Part shown: positions 37,652-46,580 of the stretch, piece after piece
Layout: each line of letters begins with the position of its first letter
Numbering within the stretch: position 1 is the stretch's first letter
Origin: Zobellia russellii
GTDB lineage: Bacteria; Bacteroidota; Bacteroidia; Flavobacteriales; Flavobacteriaceae
DNA length: 64,000 bases
Assembly: GCF_018728565.1 (NCBI RefSeq)
Contig: NZ_JACSOI010000003.1
Location: 558,001-622,000, forward strand
Direction of reading: 5' to 3'
The notes under the pieces: model-generated
What the model was told of the DNA's origin: nothing
Database searches by the model: none
Seen by the model: only the letters and a program-made list of their open reading frames with translations
Position numbers and translations under genes: made by a program

Positions 37652-38212
37652 CTACAATTGAAGCTCTCCGTTGCCGTGACCTTCTTTTCCTTTGTTGTTG
37701 GCAAATACGTCCTTTAAAATATAAGCAATGATTATAGTAATTCCTACAGCTAGAAGCGGAATGGCATAGGATTCGTTTAACATATTCAAAAGGCTTCCGG
37801 CTATAATGGCAAGAGCTCCAACTACCATGGCTAAATTCCACAGTACACGGGCCATATTGTTTTTTTGTCTGCGGTCCTCGTCCAGAAAATAGGCAGTTCC
37901 TTCCATAATAAACCAAGTAATGAAAGAGATAGCAATTAGTATTTGAAAGAGTAGGGTAAACGGTAGGTCAACTATCCGGAAAAGCCCATTAAGTGCCCAA
38001 CTGGTTACCATTACCATTTTAACGATATCAATAAACAGTTTGGTTTCCTTTTTCCAAAAACGTATAGTATATAGGATAAGAATGGCTGTAAATGCCAAGA
38101 AGATAGTTTCTGACGCGTACGGCCAATGAAAAATGCGAGATAGCATGCCCAACAACAAAATTGCGATTGAAATTCTCAATGGAGTCTTTAAAATCTTTGT
38201 ATTATTTGACAT
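37652..38212 (-). CDS. Six-span membrane protein with a GldL-like N-terminal motif
   Basis: 186 aa with about six hydrophobic segments and short loops, ending in a charged, Gly-rich tail. The first segments contain LLLGMLSRIFHWPYAS; an FxxxHWP motif at this position is typical of GldL and of several uncharacterised Bacteroidota membrane proteins. It lacks the cytoplasmic domain of GldL, so it is not the gliding motor protein. Its start lies 17 nt downstream of the zinc-ribbon protein gene, so the two are probably one operon. Function unknown. Confidence 0.7.
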   Translation of the reverse strand: MSNNTKILKTPLRISIAILLLGMLSRIFHWPYASETIFLAFTAILILYTIRFWKKETKLFIDIVKMVMVTSWALNGLFRIVDLPFTLLFQILIAISFITWFIMEGTAYFLDEDRRQKNNMARVLWNLAMVVGALAIIAGSLLNMLNESYAIPLLAVGITIIIAYILKDVFANNKGKEGHGNGELQL

Positions 38213-38229
38213 GGCAATAGGTTTTAAGT

Positions 38230-38673
38230 TTATATCGCTTTGATATGTACACGCAAGCCTTCCATTATCCCTAGAATATTTGTAACGGTTTCTTTAAGAT
38301 AATATTTTATAACTACATGGGGTATTCGTATGGTGGTAAAGCCATTTTTAAACGAATGCATGGCTTCTTCCAGGTCATTAATGGCTTGTTCATGGGTCAT
38401 CATATGATATTCCGTATCTATTTCAATATTGAGTTTTACTCTAGATATGGCAATATCTATTGATTTTGAACCGTCCCACCATTCTAACATAGAAGGCACT
38501 CCGGCTTCTTTTAATCCATAGTATAATTGTATGGCCTCACGAGGGGTATCGTTAAGTTCTACTAGTTTTATCATTCTTGGTCTATGTTCTCTACACAATT
38601 CAACACCAAGAAGGTCCATTGAGTGTTTGTGATCTGTATAACCAAGTTTTTTATTGCATTCTAAACAATTCAT
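38230..38673 (-). CDS. Zinc-ribbon protein with a DUF559/restriction-endonuclease-like domain
   Basis: 147 aa. The first 30 residues hold a probable zinc site, Cys3-x2-Cys6 and Cys27-x2-His30. From about residue 68 the pattern SIDIAISRVKLNIEID..., an alternating beta hairpin with Asp and Glu/Asp, then a helix with DLEEAMHSFKNGFTTIRIP, is like DUF559 proteins of the PD-(D/E)XK nuclease fold. Whether the active site is intact is uncertain: the Lys of the motif is replaced by a Thr/Glu context (EIDTEYH). It could be a nuclease relative or just a structural member. It precedes the membrane protein gene by 17 nt. Confidence 0.6.
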   Translation of the reverse strand: MNCLECNKKLGYTDHKHSMDLLGVELCREHRPRMIKLVELNDTPREAIQLYYGLKEAGVPSMLEWWDGSKSIDIAISRVKLNIEIDTEYHMMTHEQAINDLEEAMHSFKNGFTTIRIPHVVIKYYLKETVTNILGIMEGLRVHIKAI

Positions 38674-38954
38674 TTCAGTAGGTCAATTAGGCCCCGATTA
38701 AAATGAGGGGGAAGTTCGATTTGGGATAATAATAACCCGTAATTTTTCTGGATATTATGTAGACTCGATATACGGCACCCTAGTTTTAGATGAACTGCAA
38801 TTTTTTAGATAAACGGCATTAAAAAATGTTAAAACTGTGGTGAAATGAGGGGTTGCGAAAGAAGTGTTGGTAATTGTTTTGTGCGTTAATAGAAGGTCGT
38901 TTCTGACAGGAAGTCTTAAAGTTTATCAGTATTTTCGAAATTAGAAATTCCAAA

Positions 38955-39701
38955 ATGGCAAGAACTTATATTGATTTAAATTCTGATGTGGGCGAAGGTG
39001 TTGGTAACGAAAATGAGCTGTTACCTTTATTGTCTTCCTGTAATATTGCATGTGGAGGTCATACGGGGGATAAGAGGACTATGACTCAAGTAGTACGGCT
39101 GGCTAAAGCACATAATGTGGCGATTGGGGCTCATCCCTCATATCCGGACAGGACTAATTTTGGGCGGTCTTCCATGAAAATGGATGCCAAAGCACTTATA
39201 GAGAGCATAAAGTTTCAGGTACAAAGTTTGGTTGAAGTTATAAAGACGGAGGATGCAAGACTAAGTCACATTAAGCCTCATGGAGCACTTTATAATGACA
39301 TAGCAAAAGATAGCTCCTTGGCACTTTGTTTTTTAAAATCGATTGAAAAATATAAAGATGAGGTGTCTGTTTATGCGCCATATGGTTCGGCAATCGCGAA
39401 AGAGGCTGTGGAGTTAGGGTTTAAGATAAAGTACGAAGCGTTTGCAGACCGTAACTATGAACCAGATTTAAGTTTGGTTTCCAGGCAAAAACCAAATGCA
39501 CTAATAATTGATAAAGAAAAAGTTTTAGCACATGTGGTTAAAATAGCAAAGTTCAATAGAGTGAGAACTGTAGGGGAAACTGAACCATCAATTTTGGCAG
39601 ATACTTTTTGTATTCACGGAGATACTCCATCGGCATTAGAAATAGTATTGTATCTTACTAAAGAATTACCCAACCATAATATTTATTTAAAAAGTGAATA
39701 A
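38955..39701 (+). CDS. pxpA: 5-oxoprolinase subunit A (LamB/YcsF family)
   Basis: 248 aa. Family signature IDLNSDVGEG at the start, SCNIACGGHTGD, IGAHPSYPDR and HIKPHGALYND, with the conserved Asp/His residues of the TIM-barrel-like active site. Together with PxpB and PxpC it forms the prokaryotic ATP-dependent 5-oxoprolinase, which turns pyroglutamate into glutamate. Overlaps the following pxpB by 8 nt. Confidence 0.96.
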   Translation: MARTYIDLNSDVGEGVGNENELLPLLSSCNIACGGHTGDKRTMTQVVRLAKAHNVAIGAHPSYPDRTNFGRSSMKMDAKALIESIKFQVQSLVEVIKTEDARLSHIKPHGALYNDIAKDSSLALCFLKSIEKYKDEVSVYAPYGSAIAKEAVELGFKIKYEAFADRNYEPDLSLVSRQKPNALIIDKEKVLAHVVKIAKFNRVRTVGETEPSILADTFCIHGDTPSALEIVLYLTKELPNHNIYLKSE

Positions 39702-40431
39702 GTACTCCATTTCAATAAGGCCCTTTGGTATCCATGCAATTTTGTTAGAGTGGCCTGGTAGGGTAGATGTTGCTATTCTTGAAGATATACTTCAATTTAC
39801 CCAGTACCTTAAAGAGTGTTGCTTAAAGGATAAGGATTGGGAAATAGTACCGGCCTATAACTCGGTAGCCCTTATCTACAGAAAAGAACCTATAGATTTT
39901 GTTGAGTTAAAAACCAAGCTGCTTAGTTGGTACAAAGAGGATATTAAAGCAGTAGTGCGCGAACAGGTTTTATGGCGCCTTCCCGTCTGTTATGATAAAG
40001 ATTTTGGTATTGATTTAGAGGAAATTTCTCAAAAATCCGGTCTGTCCGTTACGGAAATAGTGAGCCTTCATACATCTCATGTGTATACTGTTTTCGGAAT
40101 TGGTTTTCTTCCTGGGTTCACCTATTTAGGGGGGCTTCCTCAGGTTTTGGAGTTTAACAGAAGGCCTCAACCACGTTCAAAGGTTATAAAGGGGTCCGTA
40201 GGTCTGGCGGGTAAACAAACAGGAATTTATCCTCAAAATTCACCGGGAGGTTGGAATATTGTGGGGAACTGCCCTGTACCTATGTTCGATCCCAAGGCTG
40301 AAGAACCTTGTTTTGTAAGTGTGGGTGATCAGGTTCAATTCTATGAAATAACTAAGGCCGAATATGATTTGCATAAGATAGAAAACGAAGTAGGCATTTA
40401 TAAACTTGAAAAAATTATAGTAAATGCTTAA
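39694..40431 (+). CDS. pxpB: 5-oxoprolinase subunit B (KipI family)
   Basis: 245 aa from a GTG start inside the end of pxpA. The family's core GIGFLPGFTYLGGLP, RRPQPRSKVIKGSVGLAGKQTGIYPQNSPGGWNIVGNCP is complete. It is the Bacillus KipI homologue; with an adjacent pxpA and pxpC it is best read as the 5-oxoprolinase subunit and not as a kinase inhibitor. It overlaps pxpC by 8 nt, so the three proteins are translationally coupled. Confidence 0.95.
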   Translation: MNKYSISIRPFGIHAILLEWPGRVDVAILEDILQFTQYLKECCLKDKDWEIVPAYNSVALIYRKEPIDFVELKTKLLSWYKEDIKAVVREQVLWRLPVCYDKDFGIDLEEISQKSGLSVTEIVSLHTSHVYTVFGIGFLPGFTYLGGLPQVLEFNRRPQPRSKVIKGSVGLAGKQTGIYPQNSPGGWNIVGNCPVPMFDPKAEEPCFVSVGDQVQFYEITKAEYDLHKIENEVGIYKLEKIIVNA

Positions 40432-41266
40432 GATTCTCAAATCAGGACTTTTTACTACGGTCCAAGATAGCGGTAGATATGGGTATTTGAACAAGGGAGT
40501 GCCCGTGGCGGGTTACATGGATGCATTTTCAGCCAGAAAGGTGAATCAACTTTTGGATAATGAAGATGATGCTGCCGTGTTGGAAATAACCATGACTGGA
40601 CCTACTTTGTTGTTTGAAAAAGAAACCTATGTTAGTATGGGGGGAGCTTTGCTTTCGGCAACTTTAAATAATGAACCCGTAGGTAATTACGAGGTATTGA
40701 AAGTGAATAAAGGAGATATTCTTTCTTACGGAAAACTCGAAAAAGGTTTTCGTAGCTACCTTGCCATAAAAGAGGGGTTTAAAACGCCGGTGGTTTTAGG
40801 GAGCCGGTCGCTCTTTTCTTCGGTAACCCAAAAGAATCATTTTGTAGATGGGGATGAGGTAGAGTATGACGCCTGTTCTCATTTTGAACCTAGGATAAGT
40901 AAGTTAAAGGTGGATTCTTTTCTAAGCGAAACGGATTTAAAGGTTACCCGAGGGCCTGAGTATGAAAGCCTTTCGGATAGACAATTGGAAATGTTGTTCG
41001 CTAAAAAGTTTAGCATATCCAACGAAAATAATAGAATGGCTTATCAGCTAGAGGAAAAAATTGAAGGCATTCAGACTTCAATGATTACATCGGCCACGCT
41101 TCCCGGAACGGTTCAGTTAACACCGTCCGGTAAACTCATATTGTTGATGAAAGATGGGCAGACTACTGGGGGGTACCCTCGTGTACTACAGTTATCGGGC
41201 AAAGCCCTGTCAATACTGGCGCAAAAAAAATATGGAGACGAAATTCAGTTTAAATTAAATTCATAA
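40424..41266 (+). CDS. pxpC: 5-oxoprolinase subunit C (KipA family)
   Basis: 280 aa. Typical start LKILKSGLFTTVQDSGRYGYLNKGVPVAGYMDAFS, then LEITMTGPTLLFE, GYRSY-like LAIKEGFKTPVVLGSRS, and C-terminal TTGGYPRVLQLSGKALSILAQ. It completes the pxpABC operon; the usual metal-transporter partner gene is not present. The stop lies only 66 nt before the ilv leader peptide. Confidence 0.95.
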   Translation: MLKILKSGLFTTVQDSGRYGYLNKGVPVAGYMDAFSARKVNQLLDNEDDAAVLEITMTGPTLLFEKETYVSMGGALLSATLNNEPVGNYEVLKVNKGDILSYGKLEKGFRSYLAIKEGFKTPVVLGSRSLFSSVTQKNHFVDGDEVEYDACSHFEPRISKLKVDSFLSETDLKVTRGPEYESLSDRQLEMLFAKKFSISNENNRMAYQLEEKIEGIQTSMITSATLPGTVQLTPSGKLILLMKDGQTTGGYPRVLQLSGKALSILAQKKYGDEIQFKLNS

Positions 41267-41332
41267 ATAAACGGGGTTATTTCTGCGAATAATTTATTGT
41301 TAAACCCTATCTTTTTGATTAATATTGTTCCA

Positions 41333-41389
41333 ATGAAAACAAACACACATACAATTGTTGTCGTAAACGTCATTCTCGTAAGGGGGTGA
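41333..41389 (+). CDS. ilv operon leader peptide (attenuation)
   Basis: An 18-residue frame, MKTNTHTIVVVNVILVRG, ending in TGA. Eight of nine successive codons at positions 8-16 are Ile, Val or Leu codons (Ile-Val-Val-Val-Asn-Val-Ile-Leu-Val), which is hard to explain by chance in an intergenic region. It is followed 22 nt after its stop by a strong terminator hairpin and then by ilvD-ilvB-ilvN-ilvC, the enzymes making these amino acids. This is the classic layout of ribosome-dependent transcription attenuation: stalling at scarce branched-chain tRNA would disrupt the terminator. A weak -7 candidate (TATCTTTT, 41309-41316) lies upstream. Confidence 0.85.
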   Translation: MKTNTHTIVVVNVILVRG

Positions 41390-41410
41390 TGCAGTTTTTC
41401 ATTGTTTAGA

Positions 41411-41449
41411 AAGGCCTGTATCCAATTGATTCGATACAGGCCTTTTTTT
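41411..41449 (+). terminator. Attenuator terminator of the ilv operon
   Basis: Arms 41411-41422 and 41433-41444 pair perfectly (12 bp, AAGGCCTGTATC) around a 10-nt loop and run into seven T (41443-41449). It lies between the leader peptide and ilvD, with 252 nt still to the ilvD start. Confidence 0.9.
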
Positions 41450-41701
41450 GTTATTGAAGCCCTGGTATTGAGAAAACCGTTGATAAGAGACAAATTTAAT
41501 GATGTATTTTGATGAATTAATGTGAATTGAATATGATAAAATATATTGGTTAAAAATCTGTTAATCAATATTTTATATATTTTTTTTAACTATTGGATTT
41601 AGATACGAAAGACACACGGCAAATACCAAAATAAAGAAAACAATACCTTTGAATGTAAAGAGTACATATTGTAAACTGAACAACCAATTATATAGCGCTT
41701 A

Positions 41702-43378
41702 ATGGAACTGAATAAATACAGTAAAAACGTAACACAAGATTCAACACAACCAGCTGCACAAGCAATGCTTTATGCAATAGGTTTTAAAGATGAAGATTTT
41801 AGCAAACCATTAATTGGTATCGCAAGTACCGGTTACGAGGGCAACCCTTGTAATATGCACTTGAACGATTTGGCCAAGTTGGTAAAAGAGGGTGTCAATT
41901 CAAAAGAAACGGTTGGCCTTATTTTTAATACTATTGGAGTTAGTGATGGTATTTCAATGGGGACTCCGGGTATGCGTTTTTCACTTCCATCAAGAGATAT
42001 CATTGCAGATTCTATGGAGACCGTTGTTCAGGGTATGTCCTATGATGGTCTTGTTACCGTAGTAGGTTGCGATAAAAACATGCCTGGTGCTTTAATGGCT
42101 ATGTTGCGTTTAAATCGTCCTTCAATTTTGGTGTACGGTGGTACCATAGCTTCAGGATGTCATAACAGTAAGAAATTAGATATCGTTTCCGCTTTTGAGG
42201 CATGGGGCGAGAAAGTTGCGGGTACTATGGAAGAGCCCGAATATAGAAGTATCATTAAAAAATCTATTCCGGGTGCGGGTGCCTGTGGTGGTATGTATAC
42301 GGCTAATACTATGGCTTCTGCAATAGAGGCTTTGGGTATGTCCTTGCCTTACAATTCTTCAAACCCTGCTATTAGCAGTAATAAAGAAGAGGAGTGTATT
42401 GCTGCTGGTAAGCAAATGCGCATTCTTATAGAAAAGGATATTAAACCTTTGGATATCGTTACACGTAAATCCCTAGAAAATGCTATCCGTTTAGTTACTA
42501 TAATGGGTGGGTCTACCAACGCTGTATTGCATTTCTTGGCAATAGCAAGAGCTGCGGATATAGATTTTACGCTTCAGGATTTCCAACATATTAGTGACAC
42601 TACTCCGTTTATAGCAGATTTAAAACCAAGTGGTAAATACTTAATGGAAGATGTTCATAGAGTAGGTGGTATACCTGCTGTTTTAAAATATCTTTTGAAA
42701 AATGGATTACTTCACGGGGACTGTATGACCGTAACGGGAAAAACTTTGGCGGAGAACCTAGAGGAAGTTCCGGATTTGGAAGAAGGGCAAGATGTAATTA
42801 TGCCTTTGGATAACCCTATTAAGGCTACGGGGCATTTGCGTATGTTGTACGGAAACCTTGCTAAAAATGGTTCTGTAGCAAAAATAACTGGTAAGGAGGG
42901 TTTACTCTTTAAAGGAACGGCTAAAGTTTTTAATGGGGAATATGCCGCTAATGACGGTATTCGTACTGGTTATGTCAAAAAAGGAGATGTTGTGGTTATT
43001 CGTTATGAAGGTCCAAAGGGTGGTCCTGGTATGCCGGAAATGCTTAAGCCTACGGCTGCTATTATGGGAGCGGGTCTTGGTAAAGATGTAGCTCTTATTA
43101 CAGATGGTCGTTTCTCCGGTGGTACACACGGTTTTGTGGTTGGGCATATTTCGCCTGAAGCACAAGAAGGAGGTAACATTGCCTTAATAGAAGATGGTGA
43201 TATTATTACGATTGACGCGGAGACCAATTCAATTAATGTTGAGGTTTCGGATGAGGAATTGGCAAAGCGTAAAGAATCTTGGGTAGAACCTGAGTTGAAG
43301 TTTAAAAAAGGAGTATTGTATAAATATGCACGATCTGTGTCATCTGCTGCGCAAGGTTGCGTAACTGATGAGTTTTAA
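41702..43378 (+). CDS. ilvD: Dihydroxy-acid dehydratase
   Basis: 558 aa, usual length. The iron-sulfur cysteines are seen in [24 protein letters not shown] and [34 protein letters not shown] is the C-terminal signature. It dehydrates the dihydroxy acids to 2-oxoisovalerate and 2-oxo-3-methylvalerate in valine and isoleucine synthesis. It is the first structural gene after the attenuator. Confidence 0.97.
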   Translation: MELNKYSKNVTQDSTQPAAQAMLYAIGFKDEDFSKPLIGIASTGYEGNPCNMHLNDLAKLVKEGVNSKETVGLIFNTIGVSDGISMGTPGMRFSLPSRDIIADSMETVVQGMSYDGLVTVVGCDKNMPGALMAMLRLNRPSILVYGGTIASGCHNSKKLDIVSAFEAWGEKVAGTMEEPEYRSIIKKSIPGAGACGGMYTANTMASAIEALGMSLPYNSSNPAISSNKEEECIAAGKQMRILIEKDIKPLDIVTRKSLENAIRLVTIMGGSTNAVLHFLAIARAADIDFTLQDFQHISDTTPFIADLKPSGKYLMEDVHRVGGIPAVLKYLLKNGLLHGDCMTVTGKTLAENLEEVPDLEEGQDVIMPLDNPIKATGHLRMLYGNLAKNGSVAKITGKEGLLFKGTAKVFNGEYAANDGIRTGYVKKGDVVVIRYEGPKGGPGMPEMLKPTAAIMGAGLGKDVALITDGRFSGGTHGFVVGHISPEAQEGGNIALIEDGDIITIDAETNSINVEVSDEELAKRKESWVEPELKFKKGVLYKYARSVSSAAQGCVTDEF

Positions 43379-43466
43379 TGAACATGAAAGGGTTTCTTGA
43401 AAATGTGATGAGAAACCAAGAGCAGAGAGGTCTCTGCAAATTAGCTATTATAAGGAATGAAGACCT

Positions 43467-45200
43467 ATGGAAACAGTTAAAATAAAAACCGAAGTGAACC
43501 CAAAGAAAACAAAGCTTAAGATTAGTGGTGCAGAAGCCATTATACATTGTTTGTTGGCTGAAGGAGTGGATTTGCTATATGGTTATCCAGGTGGAGCCAT
43601 TATGCCCGTTTATGATGAATTATACAAGTTTCAGGATAAACTTACGCATATATTAACCCGTCATGAACAAGGTGCTACGCATGCGGCACAGGGGTATGCT
43701 AGGGTTTCCGGTAGAGTGGGTGTGGCTATGGCTACGTCCGGGCCTGGGGCTACAAACCTTGTTACGGGATTGGCCGATGCTCAGATAGATTCTACACCAA
43801 TGGTGTGTATTACGGGGCAGGTTACCCGTCATTTGTTGGGGTCGGATGCTTTTCAGGAAACTGATATTATCGGGATTTCTACACCGGTTACAAAATGGAA
43901 TTACCAGATAACCGAAGCTTCTGAAATACCTGAAATAATGGCTAAGGCATTTTATATTGCCAGGTCGGGTAGACCAGGTCCGGTGTTGGTTGATATTACT
44001 AAAAATGCGCAGATTGATGAGTTTGAGTTTAGTTATGAAAAGTGCACTGCCGTACGCAGTTACAACCCTGAACCTAAACCCAAAGTTGAATCTATTGAAG
44101 CTGCGGCCCAACTTATAAATAACGCTAAAAAACCGCTTATTGTTTGGGGTCAAGGTGTTATTTTGGGTAAAGCCGAAGAAGAGTTGAAAGCTTTGGTTGA
44201 AAAGTCCGGCGTGCCGGCAGCATGGACCATAATGGGGGCTTCGGCCATGGATAATGAGCACCCCCTAAATGTGGGTATGGTGGGTATGCATGGTAACTAT
44301 GCACCCAATATGTTAACGAACGAATGTGATGTTCTCATTGCCATAGGTATGCGTTTTGATGATCGTGTAACTGGTAATCTGGAAACTTACGCCAAACAGG
44401 CTAAAGTAATTCACTTTGAAATTGATAAAGCTGAGATAAACAAGAACGTTCATGCAGATGTGGCGGTTTTGGGAAATTCAAAAGAGACTTTGGGTCTATT
44501 GTTGCCCTTGATCAAGGAGAACAAGCATGAAGCTTGGCGCAATGAGTTTGAGAGATTGTATAAAATTGAATTTGATCAGGTAATCAAAAACGATATTCAC
44601 CCTACTAAAGAAGGGTTGACTATGGGTGAGGTTATTGAGCAAATAAATGTAGAATCTGAGCAGAAAGCTGTAATCGTAACAGATGTAGGGCAACATCAAA
44701 TGATTGGTTGTCGCTATGCGAAGTTCAAACAGACTAAAAGTAACATTACTTCAGGTGGGTTAGGAACCATGGGTTTTGCCCTTCCAGCGGCAATTGGCGC
44801 CAAAATGGGAGCTATGGAGCGTGAGGTGGTCGCTATCATTGGTGATGGTGGCTATCAAATGACCATTCAGGAGCTTGGCGTAATCTTTCAGCATAACGTA
44901 CCTGTAAAAATAGTGGTATTGAACAATGATCACTTGGGTATGGTACGCCAGTGGCAAGAGCTTTTCTTTGATAGGAGATATGCTTCAACTATTATGACCA
45001 ATCCGGATTTTGTTAAGATTGCCGAAGGTTATAGTATAGAGGCAAAAAGAGTAAGCACCCGAGAGGAACTTACAACTGCCGTTAAGGAGATGATTGCCTC
45101 TAAAGGACCATATTTCTTAGAAGTAAAAGTAGAGAAAGAAGACAATGTATTCCCTATGATTCCTTCTGGGGCATCAGTTTCTGAGGTTCGTTTAAAATAA
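43467..45200 (+). CDS. ilvB: Acetolactate synthase, large (catalytic) subunit
   Basis: 577 aa. Thiamine-diphosphate enzyme with the three domains in order: YPGGAIMPVYDEL, the catalytic Glu in LTRHEQGATHAAQGYARVSG, central FAD domain, and the diphosphate motif IIGDGGYQMTIQELGVIFQHNVPVKIVVLNN. It makes acetolactate or aceto-hydroxybutyrate. It follows ilvD by 88 nt; an odd 35-codon frame that begins at the ilvD stop (TAATG) overlaps its start. Its regulatory subunit gene ilvN is separated from it by a methyltransferase gene. Confidence 0.97.
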   Translation: METVKIKTEVNPKKTKLKISGAEAIIHCLLAEGVDLLYGYPGGAIMPVYDELYKFQDKLTHILTRHEQGATHAAQGYARVSGRVGVAMATSGPGATNLVTGLADAQIDSTPMVCITGQVTRHLLGSDAFQETDIIGISTPVTKWNYQITEASEIPEIMAKAFYIARSGRPGPVLVDITKNAQIDEFEFSYEKCTAVRSYNPEPKPKVESIEAAAQLINNAKKPLIVWGQGVILGKAEEELKALVEKSGVPAAWTIMGASAMDNEHPLNVGMVGMHGNYAPNMLTNECDVLIAIGMRFDDRVTGNLETYAKQAKVIHFEIDKAEINKNVHADVAVLGNSKETLGLLLPLIKENKHEAWRNEFERLYKIEFDQVIKNDIHPTKEGLTMGEVIEQINVESEQKAVIVTDVGQHQMIGCRYAKFKQTKSNITSGGLGTMGFALPAAIGAKMGAMEREVVAIIGDGGYQMTIQELGVIFQHNVPVKIVVLNNDHLGMVRQWQELFFDRRYASTIMTNPDFVKIAEGYSIEAKRVSTREELTTAVKEMIASKGPYFLEVKVEKEDNVFPMIPSGASVSEVRLK

Positions 45201-45244
45201 CAGATTTAAGATAAGCGAACACGAAACATTTATAAGCTAAAGAA

Positions 45245-45826
45245 GTGATAGATTCCAACATACAGGATAAACCTGCAATCCATCAGAAAATCAAACAAAA
45301 GTCGGAAGAAATTGGTTTTACCATGCCTTCGGATGTGTACATAGGTACATTGTTAAAAACGCTAGTATCCTCTAAGCCAAAAGGAAGCTTTTTGGAATTG
45401 GGTACGGGAATAGGGTTGAGTCTATCTTGGATGGTAGATGGTATGGATGCTGAGTCTAAATTAATTTCGGTAGATAATGACCCAAAGTTGATCTCTATTG
45501 TCAAAGACTATTTTGAGTCTGATAAAAGAGTTCAATTATGTTGTGAAGACGGTTCAGAATGGATAAAAAACTATACGGGTGAAAAATTCGATTTAGTTTT
45601 TGCTGATGCGTGGCCGGGAAAATACAGCGAAATTGATGAAGTTTTAGATTTGGTAAAAGTGGGTGGTTTTTATGTAATCGATGATATGACCGCTCAACCC
45701 AATTGGCCAGAAGGACATGAGGATAATGTGGAGCGTTTATTGGCTTATTTGGAAAATAGAAAAGACTTTACACTTACCAAATTAAACTGGTCTACAGGGT
45801 TAGTTCTTGCGGTAAGAACGAGTTAG
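45245..45826 (+). CDS. Class I SAM-dependent methyltransferase (O-methyltransferase-like) inside the ilv operon
   Basis: 193 aa from a GTG start 44 nt after ilvB. Motif I FLELGTGIGLSLSWM, the acidic residue after strand 2 in LISVDNDPKL, and FDLVFADAWPGKYSEIDEVLDLVKVGGFYVIDDM match class I methyltransferases of the O-methyltransferase (catechol-type) group; the latter has metal-ligand Asp/Asn positions (DAWPGK, DDM). Substrate unknown. It sits between ilvB and ilvN, which normally adjoin, in the same direction, so it is transcribed with them. The reason for this placement is not clear. Confidence 0.85.
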   Translation: MIDSNIQDKPAIHQKIKQKSEEIGFTMPSDVYIGTLLKTLVSSKPKGSFLELGTGIGLSLSWMVDGMDAESKLISVDNDPKLISIVKDYFESDKRVQLCCEDGSEWIKNYTGEKFDLVFADAWPGKYSEIDEVLDLVKVGGFYVIDDMTAQPNWPEGHEDNVERLLAYLENRKDFTLTKLNWSTGLVLAVRTS

Positions 45827-45955
45827 TAAAAGTGTTTGTGAGTGAAAATAATGGGTTGTTCTAGAGGAAAATCCGCTCTCAAGTGCAGTTGAGAGGTTAA
45901 AAAAATACAATGTTAGTTATCGGCTGCGCTCGATAAAACCCTATTAAATTGAACA

Positions 45956-46483
45956 ATGGAAAAACAATGGTTTACCATATCGGTATATTCGGAAAACAAT
46001 GTGGGTTTACTGAATAGAATCTCTGGTATATTCTTAAAGAGACACATTAATATAGAGAGCTTAAATGTTTCAAAATCAGAAATAGAAGGTGTTTCTAAGT
46101 TTACGATAGTTGTGCATACTACCGAGAAGTGGACGCGTAACATCGTAGGGCAAATAGAGAAACAGATAGAGGTAATAAAAGCCTTTTATCATACAGATGA
46201 GGAAACCATTTATCAAGAATCGGTTCTATTCAAGATTGCTTCTAATCTACTTTTTGATGAAAGACAGATTCAGAATATTATAAAAGACAACAATTCGCAA
46301 ATCGTTACGGTTGCCAGGGACTTTTTTGTAATTGCAAAATCGGGTAGGAGAAACGAAATTAATGAAATGTACGATCAACTGAAGCCCTTTGGTATTATGC
46401 AGTTTGTACGTTCTGGGCGTATTTCGGTTTCTAAAGAAGAAATGCAGATTACCGCTTTGCTAAAAGAATTTTATCAAGACTAA
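45956..46483 (+). CDS. ilvN: Acetolactate synthase, small (regulatory) subunit
   Basis: 175 aa. N-terminal ACT domain (FTISVYSENNVGLLNRISGIFLKRHINIESLNVSKSE) that binds valine in feedback inhibition, and the C-terminal domain (LLFDERQIQNIIKDNNSQIVTVARDFFVI) of the long IlvH/IlvN type. It binds IlvB and activates it. The 129-nt gap after the methyltransferase gene holds two small hairpins (45876-45895 and 45917-45936). Confidence 0.95.
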   Translation: MEKQWFTISVYSENNVGLLNRISGIFLKRHINIESLNVSKSEIEGVSKFTIVVHTTEKWTRNIVGQIEKQIEVIKAFYHTDEETIYQESVLFKIASNLLFDERQIQNIIKDNNSQIVTVARDFFVIAKSGRRNEINEMYDQLKPFGIMQFVRSGRISVSKEEMQITALLKEFYQD

Positions 46484-46544
46484 TAACTAAATAAAAATCA
46501 ATAATTAATTTAATAAAGGATTCTGGTCAATAGCTATACTGGTA

Positions 46545-46552
46545 TAACTTTG
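46545..46552 (+). promoter_or_regulatory. Possible internal promoter before ilvC
   Basis: TAACTTTG is an exact TAnnTTTG match 29-36 nt before the ilvC ATG; TCTG at 46522-46525 could act as a poor -33 with a 19-nt spacer. It would allow ilvC to be made independently of the attenuator. Confidence 0.45.
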
Positions 46553-46580
46553 GACGGAATTTGAAAAACACGATTGAAAA

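Noticed and set aside
37653-38212. GldL gliding motility protein
   Set aside because: Only the N-terminal HWP-containing motif is similar; the cytoplasmic domain and gldK/gldM/gldN neighbours are absent.
43653-44261. 202-codon minus-strand frame inside ilvB
   Set aside because: It lies wholly antisense to a well-conserved gene, lacks any domain pattern and has Arg/Ser/His-rich composition typical of a shadow frame.
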